This document shows positions 1 to 5,649 of a stretch of 11,556 bases of DNA, piece by piece. Source of the stretch: JASFYU01 sp045046905 (GTDB lineage Bacteria; Bacteroidota; Bacteroidia; Flavobacteriales; Flavobacteriaceae). The notes beneath the pieces are model-generated. The model worked only from the letters and a program-made list of their open reading frames with translations, ran no database searches and was not told where the DNA came from. Position 1 is the first letter of the stretch, and every line of letters starts with the position of its first letter. The position numbers were made by a program, and so were the translations under genes. Where the stretch lies: NCBI GenBank assembly GCA_045046905.1, contig JASFYU010000148.1, forward strand, positions 1-11,556, in the 5' to 3' direction.

Positions 1-7
1 TAATTTC

Positions 8-1267
8 CTATTCACCCATTGCTGCAGCAACGGCGGCCGATAATTTTTTATAGGTACCATTCTCAAGTCGGGACCTGACCGCTGAAAATGCTTCTAAGGT
101 TACCTCGATATCCTCAAGGGTATGTGTGGCCGTAGGAATCATTCGTAGCAATATTAAACCCTTAGGTACTACCGGGTAAACTACGATAGAGCAAAAAATG
201 CCATAATTCTCGCGTAAATCCTTTACAAGTGCCATAGCCTCAGGAATACTACCTTTTAAATATACGGGAGTAACACAGCTTGTAGTGGTACCAATATCAA
301 AACCTTTTTCCTTTAGTCCGTTTTGAAGAGCGTTGACGTTCTCCCACAATTTAGCTTTCAACTCTGGCATTGTTCGCAGCATATCTAAACGCTTCAAAGC
401 ACCTTTCACATATATCATGGGAAGTGATTTTGCGAACATTTGCGAGCGTAAGTTGTATTTTAGGAAATCTATGATTTCTTTATCAGCGGCCAAAAAGGCA
501 CCGATACCTGCCATTGATTTTGCAAAGGTCGCAAAGTATACATCAATATCATCTTGTACGCCTTGTTCCTCCCCAGCTCCTGCCCCGGTCTGCCCTAAGG
601 TACCAAAACCATGTGCATCATCAACGAACAGCCTAAAATTGTATTCTTGTTTCAAGGCGACAATTTCTTTGAGTTTTCCTTGTTCCCCGCGCATGCCAAA
701 AACACCTTCGGAAATCACCAAAATACCTCCCCCGGTATGCTCCGCCATTTTGGTGGCACGTTCCAGATTTTTCTTCAAGCTTTCAATATCATTGTGCATA
801 AAGGTAAATCGCTTGCCCATATGCAGCCGAACACCATCGATTATACAGGCATGTGAATCTACATCATAAACAATAATATCGTCCTTTGAAACCAAGGCAT
901 CTATGGCCGAAACCATACCTTGATAGCCAAAATTTAATAAGTAGGAAGATTCTTTGTTTACAAAAGCGGCCAGTTCTTGCTCTAATTGCTCATGAAAATC
1001 AGTATGACCACTCATCATACGGGCACCCATAGGATACGCAGCCCCATACTCCAAAGCGGCATCGGCATCTACTTTTTTTACTTCGGGCATATTGGCCAAG
1101 CCTAAATAATCATTGATACTCCAAGTGATAACTTCCTTTCCTTGGAATTTCATTCTATTGGAAATTGGTCCTTCCAATTTAGGAAAAACAAAATATCCTT
1201 CTGCTTGTGAAGCCCATTTGCCTAACGGACCTTTATTTTCTATAATCCTTTCGAATAAGTCTCTCAT
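8..1267 (-). CDS. Alpha-oxoamine synthase family PLP enzyme, probable cysteate fatty-acyltransferase (capnine synthesis) or serine palmitoyltransferase
   Basis: This 419-residue protein is a complete fold-type I PLP enzyme of the AOS family (KBL, AONS, SPT). Visible landmarks are a His stacking on the cofactor in DSHAC (H139), the VDDAHGFG motif (D216, D217, H219) and the Schiff-base lysine in TFAKSMAGIGAF (K250). Family members condense an amino acid with an acyl thioester and release CO2. Close flavobacterial proteins are usually labelled serine palmitoyltransferase or KBL-like, but in Flavobacterium johnsoniae an enzyme of this kind is the cysteate-fatty acyltransferase for the sulfonolipid capnine, linked to gliding. 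The next gene upstream is a divergent cysteine-synthase homologue that could supply cysteate, which favours that role here. The substrate (cysteate or serine) cannot be read from sequence alone. It is probably cytosolic, as no signal peptide is seen. The ATG at 1267 is the natural start. A terminator and a 200-bp gap upstream suggest its own promoter. Confidence 0.85.
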   Translation of the reverse strand: MRDLFERIIENKGPLGKWASQAEGYFVFPKLEGPISNRMKFQGKEVITWSINDYLGLANMPEVKKVDADAALEYGAAYPMGARMMSGHTDFHEQLEQELAAFVNKESSYLLNFGYQGMVSAIDALVSKDDIIVYDVDSHACIIDGVRLHMGKRFTFMHNDIESLKKNLERATKMAEHTGGGILVISEGVFGMRGEQGKLKEIVALKQEYNFRLFVDDAHGFGTLGQTGAGAGEEQGVQDDIDVYFATFAKSMAGIGAFLAADKEIIDFLKYNLRSQMFAKSLPMIYVKGALKRLDMLRTMPELKAKLWENVNALQNGLKEKGFDIGTTTSCVTPVYLKGSIPEAMALVKDLRENYGIFCSIVVYPVVPKGLILLRMIPTATHTLEDIEVTLEAFSAVRSRLENGTYKKLSAAVAAAMGE

Positions 1268-1361
1268 GAAGTTTCGGTTGATTCTTGTACTAATTAAATT
1301 TCAAAAACAATTTATATCTCTGAAGTTATTCCTGTATTTTGAAATTAAGTTGATATCGCGA

Positions 1362-1369
1362 CAAAAATA
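1362..1369 (-). promoter_or_regulatory. Candidate Bacteroidota -7 element for the acyltransferase gene
   Basis: On the minus strand this reads TATTTTTG, a full match to the TAnnTTTG element used by the primary sigma factor of Bacteroidota. It lies about 95 bases before the ATG at 1267, downstream of the terminator of the preceding gene. No TTG at the usual 17-23 base spacing is seen upstream, so the call is tentative. Confidence 0.3.
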
Positions 1370-1410
1370 TAAATTTTTGCCAAGCATTCATAATATTTCT
1401 CTACCTCATA

Positions 1411-1443
1411 AAAAAAGCAATGACCTAATCCGCCATTGCTTTT
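1411..1443 (-). terminator. Rho-independent terminator of the cysteine-synthase-family gene
   Basis: AAAAGCAATG (1413-1422) and CATTGCTTTT (1434-1443) form a perfect 10-bp stem around an 11-base loop. Read on the minus strand, the second arm runs into six consecutive T residues. It lies 25 bases after the stop codon of the gene at 1468-2508. A-rich and T-rich flanks on both sides could let it work in both directions, although no plus-strand gene precedes it. Confidence 0.75.
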
Positions 1444-1467
1444 AAATTTTTTTTACTACTAAATATA

Positions 1468-2508
1468 TTATTTAATGAACTGGGTATGAGGAGTTTCCTC
1501 CACTCTATTACTATCGAAAAAGCCTTGAGCCTCCATCCATTCATCACTATAAATTTTACTCATATAGCGTGAGCCGTGATCCGGAAAAATAAGAACTACC
1601 CTACTATTCTTTTTAAATGCTCCGCTGGTATTTAATTGCTTAACGGCCTGCATGACAGCCCCACTGGTATAGCCAACGAACATACCCTCTGCAGTGGCAA
1701 TTTTACGAGCCATATGCGCACTTTCTTCATCGGTTACCTTAATAAATTCGTCAATAATATCGAAATCCGTTGCGGCAGGAATCAAGTTCTTTCCTAAACC
1801 TTCTATTCTATAAGGATATATCTCTCTAGAATCGAACTCCCCAGTTTCATGATACTTTTTTAAAACCGAACCAAAAGCATCTACTGCGATTATCTTTATA
1901 TTGGCATTTTTTTCTTTAAGAAATCTTGCCGTACCCGAGATGGTGCCTCCCGTGCCGCTACAGGCTATCAAATGTGTGATTTCACCATTGGTCTGCTCCC
2001 AAATTTCTGGGCCGGTAGTTCTATAATGGGCATCAATATTCAACTCATTAAAGTACTGATTAATATAGATAGAACCTTTTGTCTCTTCGTGTAATCTCTT
2101 GGCAACTTGGTAATAGGAACGAGGGTCATCGGCACTGACATGGGCAGGACAAACATAAACTTTCGCACCCATTGAACGCAGCATATCAATCTTATCTTTA
2201 GATGACTTTGAACTTACCGCTAAAATACAATTATACCCTTTTACAATACTTACCATGGCGATACTAAAACCTGTATTGCCCGATGTTGTCTCTATTATAG
2301 TGTCCCCTTCAGTCAAAAGTCCCTTGCGCTCCGCCTCTTCAATAATATAGGCGGCAACTCTATCTTTGGAAGAATGCCCTGGATTAAAAGATTCTAGCTT
2401 GGCATAAAAATTACCACTGAAATCTTCGGTTATTCTATTAAGTTTTACAAGTGGGGTATTTCCTATAAGTTCTAGGATATTATTGTAAACTTTAATCTTA
2501 TCTTCCAT
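1468..2508 (-). CDS. Cysteine-synthase-family PLP enzyme, probable cysteate synthase
   Basis: This 346-residue fold-type II PLP enzyme is related to O-acetylserine sulfhydrylase and cystathionine beta-synthase. The PLP lysine is K48 in FNPGHSSKDR, the substrate loop is TTSGNTG (74-80), and the phosphate-binding loop is SGTGGT (184-189). Typical cysteine synthases have PGGSVKDR and EPTSGNTG, so both active-site loops depart from the norm, which argues against a plain housekeeping CysK. It lies just upstream of an AOS-family enzyme on the same strand. In capnine-producing Bacteroidota a cysteine-synthase-like enzyme makes L-cysteate from O-phosphoserine and sulfite, and the acyltransferase then uses it. 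I infer that role here. The alternatives are an ordinary cysteine synthase or a beta-synthase of unknown substrate. It has its own -7 element and a leader hairpin upstream, and a strong terminator downstream. No signal peptide is present. Confidence 0.8.
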   Translation of the reverse strand: MEDKIKVYNNILELIGNTPLVKLNRITEDFSGNFYAKLESFNPGHSSKDRVAAYIIEEAERKGLLTEGDTIIETTSGNTGFSIAMVSIVKGYNCILAVSSKSSKDKIDMLRSMGAKVYVCPAHVSADDPRSYYQVAKRLHEETKGSIYINQYFNELNIDAHYRTTGPEIWEQTNGEITHLIACSGTGGTISGTARFLKEKNANIKIIAVDAFGSVLKKYHETGEFDSREIYPYRIEGLGKNLIPAATDFDIIDEFIKVTDEESAHMARKIATAEGMFVGYTSGAVMQAVKQLNTSGAFKKNSRVVLIFPDHGSRYMSKIYSDEWMEAQGFFDSNRVEETPHTQFIK

Positions 2509-2524
2509 AAAGCTTGTATATATG

Positions 2525-2560
2525 AAGAATACTTCAGCAGCGAAATTCTGAAATATTCTT
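2525..2560 (-). promoter_or_regulatory. Leader hairpin or operator before the putative cysteate synthase gene
   Basis: On the minus strand AAGAATATTTCAG (2560-2548) pairs with CTGAAGTATTCTT (2537-2525) over 13 bp with a single T-G wobble and a 10-base loop. It begins 3 bases after a TAATTTTG element and ends 16 bases before the start codon, so it would fill most of the 5' leader. There is no T-run after it, so it is not a simple terminator. It could stabilise the mRNA, control translation, or be a dyad bound by a regulator at the transcription start. Confidence 0.5.
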
Positions 2561-2563
2561 GGG

Positions 2564-2571
2564 CAAAATTA
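2564..2571 (-). promoter_or_regulatory. Candidate -7 promoter element of the cysteine-synthase-family gene
   Basis: The minus strand reads TAATTTTG, a perfect TAnnTTTG match, about 56 bases before the ATG at 2508. It lies in the 77-bp gap after the stop of the peptidase gene. No clear TTG element is seen at the expected distance, because the upstream bases are an A/T run and the end of the peptidase gene. Confidence 0.45.
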
Positions 2572-2585
2572 CGTTTTTTTTCCGA

Positions 2586-4643
2586 TTATTGAATTTTACC
2601 TTCTAAATCTAATAAAAAGGCGTATTCTTTGGCCACTTCTTTCAAAGCTTCAAAACGCCCTGAAGCTCCGCCATGACCTGCTTCCATATTAATATCGAAC
2701 AACAATAGAGCATCGCTAGTTTTAAGTTCACGAAGTTTAGCGACCCACTTTGCAGGTTCAAAATATTGTACTTGAGAATCATGTAAGCCAGTAGTCACTA
2801 AGATGTTCGGGTACATCTGGGCACTAACATTGTCATAGGGCGAATAGGACTTCATATACTCGTAATACTCCTTTTCATTAGGGTTGCCCCATTCGTCATA
2901 TTCTCCTGTGGTGAGGGGTATGCCATCATCTAACATTGTGGTTACCACGTCGACAAAGGGTACTGCGGCAATTATGCCATTGTATAGTTCCGGAGCCATA
3001 TTTATGACTGCCCCCATTAATAAACCTCCGGCAGAACCACCCATTGCATACAGGTGATCTGCACTGGTAAATTTACTTTCGATTAAGAATTTGGAACAAT
3101 CCACAAAGTCATTAAATGAATTTTTCTTTTTCAATAGCTTTCCGTCTTCATACCATGGTCTTCCTAAATACTGACCGCCCCGAATATGACTCAAGACGTA
3201 CACAAAGCCCCTATCCAACAAACTTAGGCGAATAGTTGAAAAATAAGGGTCAATTGTAGCCCCATAAGAGCCATAGGCATATTGTAGTATTGGGGTGTTT
3301 GCATCGAGTTTTGTATTCTTATGATAAATAATCGACATCGGTATCTTTACGCCGTCGCGGGCTGTGGCCCAAAGTCTTTTTTCTACATAATTCTCCTTTT
3401 TAAACTTACCACCCAATACTTCCTGCTCTTTTTTCACCTCTTTGGTCTTGGTTCGCATATTAAAATCGATGACCGAATTTGGGGTACCTAATGAATTATA
3501 GGAATACCGTAATATTTCGGTATCAAAATCAGGATTTGTACTAACATTGGCCGTATAGGTTTCACTTTCAAAGGGTAGGTGAAAACCTTCAGCAGTGTCC
3601 CATCTATTGATTTTTAGCATGTTAAGTCCGTTTTCTCTTTCGGATAACACATAATACTCCTTGAAAATATCGATATCCTCTAAGAGAACATCTTTTCTAT
3701 GGCGAATAAACTCCTGCCATTGGTCTGAAGAAGTATTCTCTTCCTTGGCTCTCATTAATTTAAAATTTGTAGCCTTGTCTTTATTGGTCAGTATATAAAA
3801 AGAATCCTCAAAATGGCAAATAGAATATTCGAGTCCTCGCTCACGTGGTGAGAACACCTTAAACGTACCATCTGGGTTATCAGATTTTAATATCTGAAAT
3901 TCCGAGGTCAGGGTGCTATACGACCCAATGATGATATATTTTTTAGATTTTGATTTATAGACAAAGGTTCCGAAGGTCTCATCTTTTTCTTGAAACACCA
4001 GTTCGTCAGCAGATGTGGGAGTGCCGAGTTTGTGTTTAAAGATTTTATCGGAACGCAGGGTAAGCGGGTCCTTTTTACAATAGAACATGGTTTTATTATC
4101 ATTGGCCCATACCGCAGTACCTGTAGTATTTTCTATTTTATCGGATAATACCTCTCCCGTTTCCAAATTCTTAATCTGTAGCGTATATTGTCGTCTTGAT
4201 ACCGTGTCTACTCCAAAAACGGCCAATCTATTGTCAGGGCTTATCACAATTCCTCCGAGGTTGAAAAATTCATGTCCCTCGGCCATTTCGTTACAATCGA
4301 AAATAATTTCCTCAACAGATTCTAACAACTCTCTGTGCCGACTATAAATAGGATATTCCTTGCCGATTTCATAACGGGTAACATACCAATACCCATTTTG
4401 TTTGTAGGGCACTGAAGAATCATCTTCCTTGATCCTTCCCTTCATTTCATCAAAAAGAGCTTCTTGAAAATCTTTGGTATGTACCGTAACGGCTTTGTAA
4501 TAGTCATTTTCCCTTTCCAAATGGGAAATGACCTCTTTGTCTTCTCGATCATTGAGCCAATAATAATCATCGACTCGAATGTCATTATGTATTATCAGTT
4601 CTTTTGGTGATTTTTTGGCTATCGGCGCTTTAATTACGGTCAT
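2586..4643 (-). CDS. Oligopeptidase B-type S9A serine peptidase
   Basis: This 685-residue prolyl-oligopeptidase-family enzyme closely follows the E. coli PtrB layout: an N-terminal segment with the DDYYWL motif, a seven-bladed beta-propeller region (about 70-400) and a C-terminal alpha/beta-hydrolase domain. The catalytic triad is visible: S537 in GGSAGG, D622 in GLHDSQVQY and H657 in AGHGGASGRF. Acidic residues in TTGEYDEWGNP (E581, D583) match the positions that give PtrB its preference for cleaving after Arg and Lys. The C-terminal half is collinear with PtrB, including FVDVVTTMLD and EYYEYMKSYSPYDNV. The ATG at 4643 is the only in-frame start and gives a protein without a signal peptide, hence cytosolic. 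However, the codons just upstream continue as a lipoprotein-like signal sequence with no in-frame start, so the true gene may begin at 4723 after a one-base indel. No operon partner is evident. Confidence 0.92.
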   Translation of the reverse strand: MTVIKAPIAKKSPKELIIHNDIRVDDYYWLNDREDKEVISHLERENDYYKAVTVHTKDFQEALFDEMKGRIKEDDSSVPYKQNGYWYVTRYEIGKEYPIYSRHRELLESVEEIIFDCNEMAEGHEFFNLGGIVISPDNRLAVFGVDTVSRRQYTLQIKNLETGEVLSDKIENTTGTAVWANDNKTMFYCKKDPLTLRSDKIFKHKLGTPTSADELVFQEKDETFGTFVYKSKSKKYIIIGSYSTLTSEFQILKSDNPDGTFKVFSPRERGLEYSICHFEDSFYILTNKDKATNFKLMRAKEENTSSDQWQEFIRHRKDVLLEDIDIFKEYYVLSERENGLNMLKINRWDTAEGFHLPFESETYTANVSTNPDFDTEILRYSYNSLGTPNSVIDFNMRTKTKEVKKEQEVLGGKFKKENYVEKRLWATARDGVKIPMSIIYHKNTKLDANTPILQYAYGSYGATIDPYFSTIRLSLLDRGFVYVLSHIRGGQYLGRPWYEDGKLLKKKNSFNDFVDCSKFLIESKFTSADHLYAMGGSAGGLLMGAVINMAPELYNGIIAAVPFVDVVTTMLDDGIPLTTGEYDEWGNPNEKEYYEYMKSYSPYDNVSAQMYPNILVTTGLHDSQVQYFEPAKWVAKLRELKTSDALLLFDINMEAGHGGASGRFEALKEVAKEYAFLLDLEGKIQ

Positions 4644-4723
4644 ATCAACTTTTTGATTTTGGCAAGAAATCGCAAAAGTAAGACTTAATAAAAAAATGCC
4701 TTTGTTTTTTTCAAGGGAATCAT
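4644..4723 (-). other. Out-of-frame lipoprotein signal peptide upstream of the S9 peptidase
   Basis: The codons directly before the peptidase ATG read FLLSLTFAISCQNQKVD in the same frame, which looks like a hydrophobic core, a lipobox-like AISC and a polar linker. That frame has no ATG, GTG or TTG. An ATG at 4721-4723 starts in the neighbouring frame, reads MIPLKKTKAFF and then hits a stop. One extra base in either the 7-base homopolymer at 4690-4696 or the one at 4705-4711 would fuse it to the peptidase as a lipoprotein. It may be a sequencing error, a slippage switch or a decayed signal. Confidence 0.55.
4673..4680 (-). promoter_or_regulatory. TAnnTTTG match upstream of the peptidase ATG
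   Basis: The minus strand reads TACTTTTG, a perfect match to the -7 consensus, about 30 bases before the ATG at 4643. It would give a short leader and support a cytosolic start. The same bases are codons of the apparent signal peptide, so the match may be chance. No TTG element is seen at the right spacing. Confidence 0.25.
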
Positions 4724-4777
4724 AAAAATATATTTATCGCTGGAATCAACTCGTCTAATGTTATAATAATTTTCTGT

Positions 4778-4960
4778 ATGATTATTTTTCGCACCCTTAT
4801 TATTATTTTTCGCTTAAATCAAACATCTCAAGAGGATTACCTAGTGTCGACGCTAAACAGGGCTATTGAAAAGGCTACCATCGTCAATGAAACAGAGCTT
4901 TCGGCAGTGGACAAGGAGGAAATGCCCACTATTCCTGGAATGGATTTCATATTAAAATAA
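4778..4960 (+). CDS. Doubtful small protein of 60 residues
   Basis: The reading frame gives a short Ile/Leu/Phe-rich start (FRTLIIIFRL) followed by a soluble, acidic stretch ending PTIPGMDFILK. From about codon 18 on, the codons look like ordinary coding DNA and are richer in G+C than the flanks, while the first codons look like AT-rich intergenic DNA. I do not recognise the family. No convincing promoter or ribosome binding site was found, and no domain is apparent. It is divergent from the peptidase gene. It could be a real small protein or the tail of a decayed gene. Confidence 0.25.
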   Translation: MIIFRTLIIIFRLNQTSQEDYLVSTLNRAIEKATIVNETELSAVDKEEMPTIPGMDFILK

Positions 4961-4987
4961 CAATCGAATCACTTGGCTTTTTGAGTG

Positions 4988-5005
4988 ATACTTGTTATCA
5001 AGTAT
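4988..5005. repeat. Perfect 7-bp hairpin
   Basis: ATACTTG and CAAGTAT form a perfect 7-bp stem around the loop TTAT. No T-run follows on either strand, so it is not an obvious terminator. It marks the left part of the palindrome-rich block. Confidence 0.5.
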
Positions 5006-5104
5006 AGCAAAAGCTTCGCTATCCTAGACCAATAGCCCCAGGTTTTGTATCTTTTATCATAAGGTATACCCATTTAATCTCACCGGTGGGTTTAATTCCT
5101 TCCT

Positions 5105-5114
5105 GATAGCTATC
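5105..5114. repeat. Palindrome GATAGCTATC
   Basis: This is a 10-bp perfect palindrome, extended on both sides by a T-G wobble and a C-G pair. It shares the eight-base core ATAGCTAT with the palindrome at 5239-5248. Similar GATAGCTATC-type motifs seem, from memory, to be common between genes in Flavobacteriaceae, but that was not checked here. Confidence 0.4.
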
Positions 5115-5142
5115 GGAATAAAAATAATATTTTCGAAAGCAT

Positions 5143-5165
5143 ACCTTGTGTACCTACACCAAGGT
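5143..5165. repeat. Imperfect hairpin
   Basis: ACCTTGTGT pairs with ACACCAAGGT around the four-base loop ACCT, with one unpaired base in the right arm. No terminator-like T-run follows. It is one of several stem-loops in the gene-free block. Confidence 0.4.
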
Positions 5166-5208
5166 CGCTGATTTATAAGATGTCGTATTTGGATAGGAAG
5201 TTGCTTTA

Positions 5209-5275
5209 AAGTTTTGGAACGCTCTCTTTTTGCATAGCCATAGCTATGGAAAACCAGTGAAAGGAGCCAAAACTT
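5209..5275. repeat. Long nested inverted repeat with central palindrome
   Basis: The outer arms AAGTTTTGG (5209-5217) and CCAAAACTT (5267-5275) are perfect 9-bp complements. Inside them CTC/GAG and CTTT/AAAG continue the stem with small bulges. At the centre is the perfect 12-bp palindrome CCATAGCTATGG (5238-5249). The whole can fold into one 67-base hairpin on either strand. It could be a structured RNA, a cruciform, or the arm of a mobile repeat. Confidence 0.55.
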
Positions 5276-5328
5276 CAAATGAACGAGTTTATACGAGGCA
5301 ATTGGTAGTTAAATTGGTATTATAAGCC

Positions 5329-5649
5329 ATGATAGAAGTAAAAGAACAAAATGATACGTACTATTTTATCGTAAAAGCAGAAAGTGGTCATATTTTATTG
5401 AACAGTGTGCCGTTTTCGAACAAGGAGGAATTAAAACAATCGATACGTGATTTGAACGCTTCAAAGAATGTTTTAAACGTATTTGAAAGAAAAACCAACC
5501 ATGAGGGGAAATTTCTTTTTAACCTAAAAAATACCGAGGGCAAACTTGTAGGAAGCAGTGCGCTTTATTATTCAGAGGCTGGTATGGAGAATGGCATTAA
5601 GAATTTCAAGGCACGAATTACGTTACTAGCCAGTCATGGCGCATTATAA
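5329..5649 (+). CDS. DUF1508/YegP-family small protein
   Basis: This 106-residue protein contains two tandem copies of the roughly 40-residue YegP (DUF1508) unit. The first is around residues 8-42 (YYFIVKAESGHILLNSVPF and onward). The second is around 58-97 (FLFNLKNTEGKLVGSSALYY, then the GMENGIKNFK helix). The unit folds as a beta-sheet with a helix. The biochemical role of the family is not established. No signal peptide or membrane segment is present, so it is probably cytosolic. The start at 5329 gives a normal first repeat. It converges on the threonine aldolase gene, and its last two codons (TTA TAA) are shared with the last two of that gene on the other strand. The promoter is not clear; TAAATTGG about 20 bases upstream is a one-mismatch -7 candidate. 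Confidence 0.85.
   Translation: MIEVKEQNDTYYFIVKAESGHILLNSVPFSNKEELKQSIRDLNASKNVLNVFERKTNHEGKFLFNLKNTEGKLVGSSALYYSEAGMENGIKNFKARITLLASHGAL

Larger units (their letters stand above)
4961..5328. other. 368-bp gene-free stretch, rich in palindromes
   Basis: No convincing gene is seen here. The stretch holds at least three hairpins (4988-5005, 5143-5165, 5209-5275), two ten-base palindromes sharing the core ATAGCTAT (5105-5114 and 5239-5248), and the short palindromes GGTATACC (5063-5070) and CACCGGTG (5081-5088). Minus-strand reading frames exist (a TTG-start frame at 5057-5278 and a 34-codon ATG frame at 4969-5073). They overlap in different frames and match nothing I know. The whole looks like an intergenic repeat, a small non-autonomous element or the remains of a gene. 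Its true ends are not visible. Confidence 0.45.

Noticed and set aside
333..869. Long plus-strand reading frame opposite the acyltransferase gene
   Set aside because: It lies wholly inside a well-supported gene on the other strand, with Ser/Pro/Lys-rich sequence typical of an antisense shadow and no recognisable domain.
2525..2560. Dyad as a terminator of the peptidase gene
   Set aside because: No T-run follows on the minus strand, and a -7 promoter element lies upstream of it.
4968..4989. Hairpin ATCACT/AGTGAT after the 60-codon frame, as a terminator
   Set aside because: The stem is only 6 bp, the T-run is in the loop rather than after the stem, and it competes with the adjacent hairpin at 4988-5005.
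5057..5278. Minus-strand 73-codon frame (TTG start), KTLKQLPIQIRHLI, faintly like a transposase N-terminus
   Set aside because: It has no ATG start, spans strong palindromes, overlaps a second frame at 4969-5073, and shows no catalytic motif. It is kept only as part of the gene-free block.
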